Position numbers and translations under genes: made by a program
In this document: piece by piece, positions 27,131 to 34,900 of the stretch
Layout: every line of letters begins with the position of its first letter
How positions within the stretch are numbered: position 1 is the stretch's first letter
Assembly (NCBI RefSeq): GCF_001695575.1
Contig: NZ_LUAX01000007.1
Coordinates: forward strand, 682,001-746,000
DNA length: 64,000 bases
Direction: 5' to 3'
From: Vibrio europaeus
GTDB taxonomy: Bacteria; Pseudomonadota; Gammaproteobacteria; Enterobacterales; Vibrionaceae
The notes under the pieces: generated by a model
The model's input: the letters and a program-made list of their open reading frames with translations, nothing else
The model's database searches: none
Told to the model about the DNA's origin: nothing

Positions 27131-27568
27131 ATGGGAAGTTTAACTCTAGATCAAGCACTCTCTGTCATTGACGGTACGTTTCAGGCAGGTTCCAAGAGCA
27201 AATGCGCACCGCTCACAGTTGCGGTTCTCGACAGCGGAGGGAAACTCATCTCTCTGCAACGCCAAGACGGTTCTAGCATGATGCGACCAGATATCGCGAT
27301 TGCTAAAGCTTGGGGCGCACTAGCGCTCGGGTGTTCTTCGCGAAAACTCGCTCAGGATGCCGATAATCGACCTGCATTTATCTCCGCTGTTAATGTTCTC
27401 GCACACGGTAATATGGTTCCCGTTCCAGGAGGATTGCTCATTCGCGATGCCGAGAAAAACATTCTTGGTGCCGTCGGGGTCAGTGGTGACCTGTCGGATA
27501 TTGATGAAAGCTGCGCACTCGGGGGGATAGATCACGCCCAGCTCTACAGTGACGAAGCGGTATCCTAA
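27131..27568 (+). CDS. glcG: GlcG/HbpS family protein
   Basis: A 145-aa single-domain protein of the DUF336 (GlcG/HbpS) family. It shows TVAVLDSGGKLISLQRQDG, AIAKAWGALALGCSSRKL, PGGLLIRDAEKNILGAVGVSG and a C-terminal GGIDHA-type end. In E. coli glcG lies in the glycolate oxidase operon, and HbpS relatives bind heme. The precise role is unproven. It follows aceB by 56 bp with GGAG as ribosome site and is probably co-transcribed. A strong terminator follows. Confidence 0.88.
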   Translation: MGSLTLDQALSVIDGTFQAGSKSKCAPLTVAVLDSGGKLISLQRQDGSSMMRPDIAIAKAWGALALGCSSRKLAQDADNRPAFISAVNVLAHGNMVPVPGGLLIRDAEKNILGAVGVSGDLSDIDESCALGGIDHAQLYSDEAVS

Positions 27569-27590
27569 CTTTTACTAAAGCAAAACAAAA

Positions 27591-27625
27591 CGCCCTCAAT
27601 TGCACACACAAATGAGGGCGTTTTT
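27591..27625. terminator. Bidirectional terminator after glcG
   Basis: CGCCCTCA and TGAGGGCG pair around a 14-nt loop, followed by TTTTT on the plus strand and preceded by an A-rich tract that serves the convergent marR gene. Confidence 0.88.
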
Positions 27626-27653
27626 CTATTTCGTGTTTTCTGTTTCGTGAACA

Positions 27654-28136
27654 TTACTCGTATTGAGTCAGCCAGCCTTTCAAGATGGTATTCACCTGCT
27701 TCTTCTGATTGGCATTTATGCCTTTAACCAGCTTTTCCTGTACAGCAGCGTGTTCTTCAATAATTTTGTCAATCAGCACAAAACCATCTTGGCTCAGCTC
27801 AACCGTCACACTGCGGCGATCTTCTTTACTGTGCTCGCGGCTGATCAAACCTTTAGACTCAAGCTTATCTAATCGGTTAGTCATCGCGCCAGATGTCAGC
27901 ATCATAGAATCAATCAGCTCTGAAGGAGTTAGGCGAAAAGGTTTACCACTACGACGCAAAGTCGCCAACACGTCGAACTCCCCAAGTTTCAAGTCATAGC
28001 GCTTATGTAGCTGAGCCACTTCTGTCTCCATATACTTGGCAATGCGCATCAATCGACCCATTATCGCCATAGGTTCAGTTTCTAGCTCTGGCTTTTCCTT
28101 AGCCCACTGGTCTACTACTCTATCAATAGCGTCCAT
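27654..28136 (-). CDS. MarR family transcriptional regulator (module 1)
   Basis: A 160-aa winged-helix repressor that begins MDAIDRVVDQWAKEKPEL. The recognition region LTPSELIDSMMLTSGAMTNRLDKL (by position, about residues 74-97) is followed by the wing EHSKEDRRSVTVELS. The start is the ATG with GGAGA upstream. The open frame extends 30 codons further but is unlike MarR there. It is divergent from an EamA exporter gene, and two identical-type palindromes lie between them. It is a clear paralogue of the MarR at 35939 (shared GRL-R, EFD-LATLRRS, EDRRS). Autorepression and repression of the exporter are likely. Confidence 0.92.
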   Translation of the reverse strand: MDAIDRVVDQWAKEKPELETEPMAIMGRLMRIAKYMETEVAQLHKRYDLKLGEFDVLATLRRSGKPFRLTPSELIDSMMLTSGAMTNRLDKLESKGLISREHSKEDRRSVTVELSQDGFVLIDKIIEEHAAVQEKLVKGINANQKKQVNTILKGWLTQYE

Positions 28137-28172
28137 GAATATTTGTCTCCAGTAACAAAATGCTGTTTTGAA

Positions 28173-28249
28173 TATCTTAACATAAAGATACTTTACAAAC
28201 AGCGTTTTTAGGCGTACATTCCTCACAAAAGTATCTTAACGTAAAGATA
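28173..28249. promoter_or_regulatory. Two MarR-type operators, module 1
   Basis: TATCTTAACATAAAGATA (28173-28190) and TATCTTAACGTAAAGATA (28232-28249) are near-identical 18-bp palindromes 59 bp apart, one in each promoter. The second ends 6 bp before the exporter start codon. Confidence 0.8.
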
Positions 28250-28255
28250 GTTGTT

Positions 28256-29152
28256 ATGAATATATTACTTGCCATGATTCCGGCGTTCTTTTGGGGAACC
28301 ACTTATGCCGTCACGCAATACACTCTTGCGGACTGGCCTCCCCTATTACTGGGTGCGATCCGTGCACTACCAGCCGGACTTCTGTTGTTGGCATTTAAGC
28401 CAAGCCTGCCGAAAAAAGGCGACTGGCAGATTTTGTTTAGCTTAGGATTGATCAACATTGCGACCTTCTTCGGGCTGATCTTTGTCATGGCGCTGACGTT
28501 GCCTTCTGCCATTTCTGGTGTTGGCATGATTTCAGTGCCTGTATTTGCGATGCTCTATAACTGGTTGATCAACAAACATCGCCCAGGCTTGATTCAGTCG
28601 GTATGTGGTGCCACCCTGATCGTGCTCGCTTGGATGCTGTTTGACCCAGGTTCAATTAGCCTAAATCCGATTGGATTGGGGGCTATGCTCGCGGCGATCA
28701 TGTGTATTGTGGTCGGCAGCTCGATCACTAAATCACTCGGCAATCGTATGCACTGGTGGACGGTGTTAACTTGGCAGCTCATTCTAGGTGGTGTGATTCT
28801 GTCTATCGCCGCTAGTGTTCAGGGGGCAATGGAACCAGCAAAATACGCCGCGATTTTCGACAACTTCTCAATGACCAATCTGTCTGGTTTGTTATGGGTT
28901 GTCGGGCTTAACACAGCACTAGGATACGGCATGTATGTGTGGCTATTGCAACGTATGTCTGTGGTCGACTTTACCTTCGGGGGTATCGCCAATCCAATCG
29001 CGGGAATCGTGTCTGGACTTATCTTGCTCGGTGAATCCTTTACCCCATTCCAGTACAGCTTGATGATCGGCATGATTGTGATGTCTTTGTTACCTCAAGC
29101 GATACTCGCCATAAGACAAAACAGGCCAGCGCCCGCTGAGTGCCAAAGCTAA
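28256..29152 (+). CDS. EamA/DMT family transporter (module 1)
   Basis: A 298-aa inner-membrane exporter with ten predicted helices in two EamA repeats (about residues 1-130 and 145-285). It starts MNILLAMIPAFFWGTTYAVTQ, the standard EamA opening, and the second repeat has GLNTALGYGMYVWLLQRM. Family members export amino acids or metabolites, but the substrate is unknown. It is divergent from a MarR repressor whose probable operator overlaps its leader. The DMT protein at 34901 has the same arrangement. Confidence 0.9.
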   Translation: MNILLAMIPAFFWGTTYAVTQYTLADWPPLLLGAIRALPAGLLLLAFKPSLPKKGDWQILFSLGLINIATFFGLIFVMALTLPSAISGVGMISVPVFAMLYNWLINKHRPGLIQSVCGATLIVLAWMLFDPGSISLNPIGLGAMLAAIMCIVVGSSITKSLGNRMHWWTVLTWQLILGGVILSIAASVQGAMEPAKYAAIFDNFSMTNLSGLLWVVGLNTALGYGMYVWLLQRMSVVDFTFGGIANPIAGIVSGLILLGESFTPFQYSLMIGMIVMSLLPQAILAIRQNRPAPAECQS

Positions 29153-29175
29153 TAGGCACAAATTATCGCTCAATT

Positions 29176-29201
29176 AGCCGCGCCACTTAGCGCGGCTTTT
29201 T
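29176..29201 (+). terminator. Intrinsic terminator after the EamA gene
   Basis: GCCGCGC/GCGCGGC stem, loop CACTTA, then TTTTT. Confidence 0.9.
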
Positions 29202-29266
29202 ACTTTTTAAAACGGTTCCAGCGTGATTGCTATACTGACTAGGCTCATTTGAGAAAGGTGGAAGCA

Positions 29267-29827
29267 ATGTGCGGAAGACTCAATGTCATCGACGATCCCT
29301 TGTACAATATCGTCTGTGAACAGCTTGGCTTAAATTTTAATACTCATAGCAACAACGATTTACGTCCGACAGAACAAGTGGCTTGTATAGCCAGTGATGG
29401 TAGCAAGCTACAGCAGCGCAACCTCGCTTGGGGAATTAAGCCTAACTGGGCAAAGCGGGTTATCATTAACGCCCAAGCAGAAACTGTGGCGCAGAAACCC
29501 ACCTTTGTGAGTTCGTTTCAATTCAGTCGGGTTGTTGTCCCATGCAGTGGCTGGTATGAGTGGCGTGAGGAACATGGACAAAAGGTGAAATACCTATTTG
29601 AAAAGCCAAACAAAGGGGCTCTGTATATGGCAGCTATCGCACTCGAAAACAACTCAAAAGTGGTCACACTCACCACGAAACCTAATTCGCAATGTGCCCA
29701 ATATCATCACCGCATGCCGCTACTGATTGAGGATGACCATGCTTTAAACTGGGTTACAGGAACAGTAGAGGAAGCTCACTCTCTCCTCAATCTCAAATAC
29801 CATCACACGCTAGTAGTTTACCAATAG
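29267..29827 (+). CDS. SRAP-domain protein, YedK/HMCES family
   Basis: A 186-aa SOS-response-associated peptidase-family protein. These bind abasic sites in single-stranded DNA through a thiazolidine linkage of the N-terminal cysteine. The start at 29267 gives MCGRLN, placing the catalytic Cys at position 2, and has AAAGGTGG upstream. Other marks are NDLRPTEQVACI, LAWGIKPNWAK, INAQAETVA, CSGWYEWRE and HHRMPLLI with the active-site His. The shorter start is essential because the longer reading would bury the cysteine. It stands alone, with no LexA box seen. Confidence 0.92.
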   Translation: MCGRLNVIDDPLYNIVCEQLGLNFNTHSNNDLRPTEQVACIASDGSKLQQRNLAWGIKPNWAKRVIINAQAETVAQKPTFVSSFQFSRVVVPCSGWYEWREEHGQKVKYLFEKPNKGALYMAAIALENNSKVVTLTTKPNSQCAQYHHRMPLLIEDDHALNWVTGTVEEAHSLLNLKYHHTLVVYQ

Positions 29828-29885
29828 TAGCTTCGCAGGTTAACTGAGATCTTTGATACTCGACTCATGTCAATTCTATCGTAAT

Positions 29886-30575
29886 TCACCGACAAGATGA
29901 CAATCCAAATAATTCCGGGGTCAGGTCGACTGACGCACACAATGCTGGGATATCAAGCAAGGTAATATGGTTGCCCGATTCGACAATATGACCGTCCGCT
30001 TTGAGTTTTTTTATCGTGCGGGATAAAGTTTCCGGTGTCATCCCCAGTTGGGTAGCTAAGAGCTTTTTCGTTACCGGGAGTGAAACCCAATCTTGCTTTG
30101 TCTCTTGGCTACGATAGATATCCGCAAGCTTCATCACTAGTCTTTGATTGGCATTTACCTGAGTAAGGATGTTTACCGTATCCATTAAATGGCTAATCCG
30201 GTTGCTCATAAACGCCATCACTTTAATCGATAGCTGCGGCGAACCAGAGATCAGATCTAGCACATCTTGGTAGTAGAATGCAGATAACTCTGTCCCTTGC
30301 TCAACTCGAGCGCTCATAGGATACGTTCTAGGCTGCATAAACATCGCCATTTCAGCAATAAGACCACCAGCCATAAAAACCTTAAACAGTTTCTCATCAC
30401 CATTGGGCATTAAGCGGTATAAAGACACCTTACCTTTTTCAACGAGATACATATTGTCAGCGCTATCTCCCTGGTTAAACAGCTGCTCTCCCGCTAAATA
30501 AGAGGTGTGTTTACGACCTTCAAACAGTTGCTTTTTCTGCTCTTCATCAAGCAGTGAAATGATCGACTCCGGCAC
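29886..30575 (-). CDS. Crp/Fnr family regulator, DNR/NnrR-like type
   Basis: A 229-aa CRP-fold regulator: cyclic-nucleotide-binding-like domain (about residues 15-120, with LFNQGDSADNMYLVEKGKVSL quoted here by position 35-55), dimer helix, and C-terminal helix-turn-helix TKKLLATQLGMTPETLSRTI. The N-terminus has no cysteine cluster, so it is not an Fe-S FNR, and a heme/NO- or redox-sensing type is possible. The start is a GTG with AAGGA 7 nt upstream. A perfect FNR-type palindrome lies 16 bp upstream, suggesting autoregulation and control of the divergent cluster. Confidence 0.88.
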   Translation of the reverse strand: MPESIISLLDEEQKKQLFEGRKHTSYLAGEQLFNQGDSADNMYLVEKGKVSLYRLMPNGDEKLFKVFMAGGLIAEMAMFMQPRTYPMSARVEQGTELSAFYYQDVLDLISGSPQLSIKVMAFMSNRISHLMDTVNILTQVNANQRLVMKLADIYRSQETKQDWVSLPVTKKLLATQLGMTPETLSRTIKKLKADGHIVESGNHITLLDIPALCASVDLTPELFGLSSCR

Positions 30576-30590
30576 AACGCATTCCTTAGC

Positions 30591-30604
30591 TTGATAATTA
30601 TCAA
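30591..30604. promoter_or_regulatory. FNR/DNR-type box
   Basis: TTGATAATTATCAA is an exact match to the FNR-family consensus TTGAT-N4-ATCAA. It lies between the Crp/Fnr gene and the divergent methyltransferase cluster. Confidence 0.8.
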
Positions 30605-30627
30605 GCGCTAAACTTCCTTCGACAACA

Positions 30628-30646
30628 TAAAATGATAACCATTATC
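30628..30646. promoter_or_regulatory. Fur-type box
   Basis: The segment containing ATGATAACCATTATC matches 16 of 19 positions of the classical Fur consensus. It lies 32 bp before the start of the small peptide gene, a position suited to repressing the rightward cluster. Confidence 0.62.
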
Positions 30647-30677
30647 AACAAAGATGCAACCAGCATGAGGAGCAGCT

Positions 30678-30761
30678 ATGCAAACCATAAGCCCGGTTTT
30701 TCGATGGATCGGCCTCATCGCCATTATGATGCTGTTTATTCCCATCGTGTTATCAGCTTAG
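30678..30761 (+). CDS. 27-residue membrane peptide leading the methyltransferase-cupin cluster
   Basis: The ORF encodes MQTISPVFRWIGLI followed by AIMMLFIPIVLSA, a single hydrophobic helix with a short basic N-terminus. A good ribosome site (GAGGAG) precedes the ATG, and the stop is only 12 bp before the methyltransferase start, so it is the first gene of the unit. No name is known to me. It could anchor or regulate a partner, or act as a leader peptide. Confidence 0.6.
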   Translation: MQTISPVFRWIGLIAIMMLFIPIVLSA

Positions 30762-30773
30762 GAGTTGAACGCT

Positions 30774-31580
30774 ATGTCACAAAAACTCGCCATGCCCAAT
30801 GAGAACCGAAAGTTGTCAAAAACACCCGGCCACTGGGTGCTCGCTCAGTTGGGAAAGAAAGTACTTCGCCCTGGAGGCAAAGAGCTGACACAGAAAATGT
30901 TGCAAGGTTTAAGCATTACTTCTGCAGATAGAGTTGTCGAATTTGCCCCCGGAATGGGATACACCGCTCGGTTATGCCTTGAAAAAGCACCTCACAGCTA
31001 TACCGCGATAGAACAAAACGAACAAGCCGCAGAGATTGTTCGTCGCTATCTAAATGGCACAAATCAAACATGTAAACTGGGCAATGCACAGCAAACTGGC
31101 CTTGAAAACGGCCTAGCGACTGTGGTCTATGGAGAAGCCATGCTGACCATGCAATCCGATGCCCGGAAGAACGAAATTGTTGCCGAAGCAAGCAGAGTAC
31201 TAGAGACAGGCGGCCGCTATGGTATACACGAGCTTTGCCTTACTCCAAATGAACTCGACCCAGATATCCAGAGAACCATCCAAAAAGAGGTATCAGACAC
31301 TATTCAACATCCAGCAAAGCCCATCACTCCAGCCCAATGGAAGCAGCTAATGATAGACAATGGATTTGAGATAGAGTTTGAAGCTGTTGCACCCATGCAC
31401 CTACTTGAGCCCAAACGTATGATCGATGACGAAGGACTGTTTGGTTTTCTAAAGATAGCCAAGAACCTTCTAACAAAGCCTGAAGCCCGAGCGAGAGTGA
31501 TAGGAATGCGCAAAGTATTTCGCCAGCACAAAGATCATTTAGCGGCAATAACCTTAGTCGTGAGAAAAAAGGAAAGCTAG
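30774..31580 (+). CDS. Class I SAM-dependent methyltransferase
   Basis: A 268-aa Rossmann methyltransferase. Motif I is VVEFAPGMGYTARL (about residues 45-58), the acidic end of strand 2 is YTAIEQNEQAAE, and the later RVLETGGRYGIHEL matches the post-motif region. The ATG at 30774 is preceded by TAGGAG and is preferred over an upstream TTG. The C-terminal part (about 180-268) is helical and basic. It is followed after 2 bp by a cupin gene, so the two are tightly coupled. The substrate is unknown. Control by the FNR-type and Fur-type boxes upstream suggests expression under low oxygen, NO or low iron. Confidence 0.87.
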   Translation: MSQKLAMPNENRKLSKTPGHWVLAQLGKKVLRPGGKELTQKMLQGLSITSADRVVEFAPGMGYTARLCLEKAPHSYTAIEQNEQAAEIVRRYLNGTNQTCKLGNAQQTGLENGLATVVYGEAMLTMQSDARKNEIVAEASRVLETGGRYGIHELCLTPNELDPDIQRTIQKEVSDTIQHPAKPITPAQWKQLMIDNGFEIEFEAVAPMHLLEPKRMIDDEGLFGFLKIAKNLLTKPEARARVIGMRKVFRQHKDHLAAITLVVRKKES

Positions 31581-31582
31581 TT

Positions 31583-31906
31583 ATGTTTGAATATACCTAC
31601 TATGAAAACTTGGCTGATACTGTCGATATCCCTAAAGCAGGTATTACTAGCCGACCCGTATTTAAAAGTGACAGACTGCGCGCCGTCATTTTCGGGTTTG
31701 CCCAAGATGAAGAGATGAGCGAACACACGGCTGCCGTACCAGCAATTGCTCAAATCATCGAAGGTGAATGTACCTTTACCCTCGAACATGAAGCAAAAAA
31801 GATGAAAGCTGGAGCTTGGGTTCTGATGGATGCCCACCTGCCTCACAGTATTGTCGCTCATACACCACTCAAGCTGATGTTATATCTTCTGCGAGAACCA
31901 AAATAA
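31583..31906 (+). CDS. Small cupin-domain protein
   Basis: A 107-aa single beta-barrel cupin. SEHTAAVPAIAQIIEGECTF covers the first cupin motif with a His and a Glu in plausible metal positions, and AGAWVLMDAHLPHSIVAHT forms the second with its conserved His. Such small cupins bind a metal and act as oxygenases, isomerases or sensors. It is encoded 2 bp after the methyltransferase and 80 bp before the DUF4213/DUF364 protein. Confidence 0.85.
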   Translation: MFEYTYYENLADTVDIPKAGITSRPVFKSDRLRAVIFGFAQDEEMSEHTAAVPAIAQIIEGECTFTLEHEAKKMKAGAWVLMDAHLPHSIVAHTPLKLMLYLLREPK

Positions 31907-31986
31907 ACAAACGTCGAGCAAAGGGTCTTGCCTCCTCGAACCAATAGGTTTGTAATGGCAGCAACAAACGAGTGCAAAGAATACAG

Positions 31987-32733
31987 ATGGAAACGAAGAT
32001 GCTTGACCCAAATGAAGTAGATTCAGGTTATGGCAAGATGGAAAAAATGCTCGCAGAAAGTGTTGCCAGTGATGTTTACGTTGATAAGGTCATTATTGGT
32101 TACAACTGGACCTTGGTCAGGGCCGGTGATTTAGCAGGTATTGCCCGCAGCCCTGAACGCGGGACAGAAGGCTTTGTTGGTAAGCCTCTTAGAGAGCTTG
32201 CTGAGTATTTGTGTTCCTCAGATGCATTAATGCGTTCTTTAGGTCTAGCTGCCATAAACGCTTGGTGGAACCGACAAGAAATGTTACCAGAAGCGAAGAG
32301 TTTTATAGCCACCTCGGGTGGCCTGTCTGCTATCCAGCCACCCGGAGACGGTGTCATCATTGTTGGCGGGTTTAGAGGGGCACAAAAAAGACTTCCACTT
32401 GCACGTATCGTCGAACGAGAGCCTAAAGCCGGTGATATTTCTGTGGAAGAAGCGCCTGAGGCCTACAAACAAGCAAAACAACTTGCCATTACCGCGCAAA
32501 CTTTGATGAACGGCAGTCTCAGCTCTATATTGGAACTCAGCAATGCGGTTCCCCACCGCTCATTGGTCGGGCCAAGTGCGCCATTATGCCCACTACTTTT
32601 CCAATTTGGGTTAGATGAAATTAGTGGTGCTGTGGTTGTTAATGCGGATGCCGCCGAAAGCTTTATTTTGGAGTCCGGCACCATGATTATGTTGGAGCAT
32701 ATAGCCCAAAGTCGATATTTAAGCTCACAGTAA
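31987..32733 (+). CDS. DUF4213/DUF364 protein, putative heavy-metal chelation domain
   Basis: About 248 aa. The N-terminal part (DKVIIGYNWTLVRAGD...LAAINAWWN, in pieces) fits the enolase-N-like DUF4213. The C-terminal Rossmann-like part has GDGVIIVGGFRGAQKRLP, ITAQTLMNGSLSSIL and LVGPSAPLCPLLFQFG, which follow the DUF364 pattern. Family members are described as putative metal-chelation proteins and occur near metal or siderophore genes. A second start at 31999 (MLDPNEV) is possible. With a Fur-type box ahead of the cluster, a link to metal homeostasis is reasonable inference. Confidence 0.78.
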   Translation: METKMLDPNEVDSGYGKMEKMLAESVASDVYVDKVIIGYNWTLVRAGDLAGIARSPERGTEGFVGKPLRELAEYLCSSDALMRSLGLAAINAWWNRQEMLPEAKSFIATSGGLSAIQPPGDGVIIVGGFRGAQKRLPLARIVEREPKAGDISVEEAPEAYKQAKQLAITAQTLMNGSLSSILELSNAVPHRSLVGPSAPLCPLLFQFGLDEISGAVVVNADAAESFILESGTMIMLEHIAQSRYLSSQ

Positions 32734-32761
32734 TCTAAGGAACTAAAGCGACTCACAATAA

Positions 32762-32790
32762 GAATAGCAGCATACTGATTGCTGCTATTC
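32762..32790. terminator. Terminator between the DUF364 and MFS genes
   Basis: A perfect 11-bp stem (GAATAGCAGCA/TGCTGCTATTC) with a 7-nt loop lies between convergent genes. The U-tract is weak. Confidence 0.75.
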
Positions 32791-32815
32791 CCTTGTTAAT
32801 TATCGTAGTGTTGGT

Positions 32816-34147
32816 TTAGAAAATCGGCTTCTTCTTGTCCTTCACATAGAAAAACAGGCTGACCACGACAAACAAAAACGTAAAGTAGTAGAAGAATGAA
32901 GAGAGAGAGGCTATAAAGTCGATGTGCTGCTCTATCTGCTCTTCGCTATAGTTTTTAGACAGCAATTTGTAGTAGTAAGCATACAAAATACCAATCATCC
33001 CATAGCCGAGGTTAAACATTAGCCCTTTAAAGCTCAGTACTGTGGCTCGGTTGTGTGATTCAGTGTTTTTATTGAGGTGGTAGCTAATGAAGATATTCAT
33101 CGTCATGATGATGAAGATTAATAGCAACGCCGGAATAACCCCGTAAATAGACCAGCCTAAGCTAATCCAGTAATAGGTCGCCATCGTCGCGATACCCATG
33201 ATGGCAATAAACTTTCTCGGAGCGATGCTCTCCGCCAACTTTCGACTTTGCCCCGCTAATACAATTTGAAGCAAACTTATCCCTGCGCCAATCAACCCAA
33301 AGTAGATGATGGGAATATCGATCGCTCGATAGTACTGGCTGTTCATGGTTAAAAACATACGTGAAGTGTGCTCGAACAGGCTGTAATAAAGCAGAATAAA
33401 CAGAACATAGGGTGTGGAGAGCACCCACTTACCGGTGTTCATGGTGAGCTTAAGACTCGCCATTGTCGTTGCCAACTTACCGCTGTCACTTGGCAACTTC
33501 TTCTTCTCTTCCCTCATGCTAAATGCAGCGTACATAGCGATAAGGGCGACAAACAAGGTCGCATAAACAGGGGTGCGCATTATATCCTGAGTCGTTTCTG
33601 GCGCTGAGATTCCCAGTAGATGATAAACATGAGCCATAAAGTTAACGTCGTACATAGCAGCACCCGCTAAGGTCACAACTATGCCGACACTTGAAGCGAT
33701 ACGTAACTGAATCTGCAACACTCGCGGCCACAGATCTTCTTTTCCCTGCTCTTTAAGCGTGTCATAAGCCAATGCCTCATCAGCACCACTGGCCAATGCC
33801 ATAGCCAAACCACTCAAGACTCGGTTTATCAAAAATACCATGAACACTAAGGTGGGATTGCCAGTAGGGACAAAGGCAATCATCGCAATTTCAATAAACA
33901 TGACAATTGAGGACAACACCACCAGCTTTTTACGCCCTAGAGTATCGGCAAATGCACCCGATGGGACTTCTGCTAGAACGATGGTTGCCGCCCAAACTAC
34001 GTTGAGCATGGCAAACTGAGAAAGGGTCAAACCATAATCTAAGTAGAGTAAAGTGAAGACTGGATAGTAAAAGCGCGCAAAGTAGCTGCTTCGGAACATT
34101 AAGAAGCAGCGTACATTGCGGATTTGAAGGATTTCTTGGAGAGTCAT
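32816..34147 (-). CDS. MFS transporter
   Basis: A 443-aa inner-membrane protein with about 12 hydrophobic segments. The loop 2-3 motif GAFADTLGRKKLVV is the major-facilitator signature, at about residues 63-76. The central cytoplasmic loop (about 205-225, rich in Glu and Lys) divides two six-helix halves. It is most like drug- or metabolite-efflux MFS proteins, substrate unknown. It is convergent with the FNR/Fur-box cluster, so it is not obviously part of it. A parS2 site lies just upstream. Confidence 0.88.
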   Translation of the reverse strand: MTLQEILQIRNVRCFLMFRSSYFARFYYPVFTLLYLDYGLTLSQFAMLNVVWAATIVLAEVPSGAFADTLGRKKLVVLSSIVMFIEIAMIAFVPTGNPTLVFMVFLINRVLSGLAMALASGADEALAYDTLKEQGKEDLWPRVLQIQLRIASSVGIVVTLAGAAMYDVNFMAHVYHLLGISAPETTQDIMRTPVYATLFVALIAMYAAFSMREEKKKLPSDSGKLATTMASLKLTMNTGKWVLSTPYVLFILLYYSLFEHTSRMFLTMNSQYYRAIDIPIIYFGLIGAGISLLQIVLAGQSRKLAESIAPRKFIAIMGIATMATYYWISLGWSIYGVIPALLLIFIIMTMNIFISYHLNKNTESHNRATVLSFKGLMFNLGYGMIGILYAYYYKLLSKNYSEEQIEQHIDFIASLSSFFYYFTFLFVVVSLFFYVKDKKKPIF

Positions 34148-34289
34148 TAAATACTCAGCAGTTTGTATAACATAAAACTATGTATATACCCTTTTTTGAT
34201 TGGACTCTAGAATCTTTACTAAGTTGACCAAGTCAAACACATCAAGCGATAAACAGATTCCATTATTAGACAACCTCCCTACTTGAGAT

Positions 34290-34302
34290 TTTACAGTGTA
34301 AA
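34290..34302. repeat. parS2 centromere site
   Basis: TTTACAGTGTAAA, exact consensus, in the gap between the FMN-reductase 3' end and the MFS promoter region. Confidence 0.8.
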
Positions 34303-34305
34303 CAG

Positions 34306-34899
34306 CTACATCCCGTAACGGAATGGTTTTCCGATAGCCACCATATCACGATGAATAGGAGCAAGCGCTTGAGCATAGTGGGCAAGCAATGACAAGGTAT
34401 ACTGACTACGTTGGTGCATCTCATCATCGTGTAATTGGTGGTCTTGGGTCATCAGCGTTTCGATATTACGAAACATCAGATGATCAGGCAAAAAACAGGC
34501 ATGGTTGTTTTTGCTGCCAGTCATACGTAATTCACTTATCGGATAGACGCCATTCACACTAGCAGAAACACTCACTAGCAATACTGGCTTGTGCGCTAGC
34601 TCTTCATCAGTCGTTAACAACAAGAAATTCTTAGTTGCAGGTGTCGCCATTCCATGCCACTCAGGCGAGATAAGAATCACAGCATCAGATTGCCTTAACA
34701 TTTCAGCAATAGGGGACCATTGTTGCCACTCTTCGGATTGCTGCCAAACACCTTCATTCCAGAGCGGCAAATTAAGCTGATGTAAATCCAAAATATTGAT
34801 AGATTCAAAGTGCTTTTCAGATAATGATTCTAAAAAGCGAGCGACGTTTAAGCTCTGCGAATTGTCACGCTGGCTGCCAGATACGATAGTAAGATTCAT
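34306..34899 (-). CDS. NADPH-dependent FMN reductase family protein
   Basis: A 197-aa flavodoxin-like protein. The FMN phosphate loop is TIVSGSQRDNSQSLNVARF (residues 4-22, partly quoted), followed by DLHQLNLPLWNEG and VILISPEWHGMATPATKNFL, the standard NAD(P)H:FMN/quinone reductase motif with a P-E-W-H variant. It starts 1 bp after the stop of the DMT transporter gene, so the two form an operon under the adjacent MarR protein. Confidence 0.87.
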   Translation of the reverse strand: MNLTIVSGSQRDNSQSLNVARFLESLSEKHFESINILDLHQLNLPLWNEGVWQQSEEWQQWSPIAEMLRQSDAVILISPEWHGMATPATKNFLLLTTDEELAHKPVLLVSVSASVNGVYPISELRMTGSKNNHACFLPDHLMFRNIETLMTQDHQLHDDEMHQRSQYTLSLLAHYAQALAPIHRDMVAIGKPFRYGM

Positions 34900-34900
34900 A

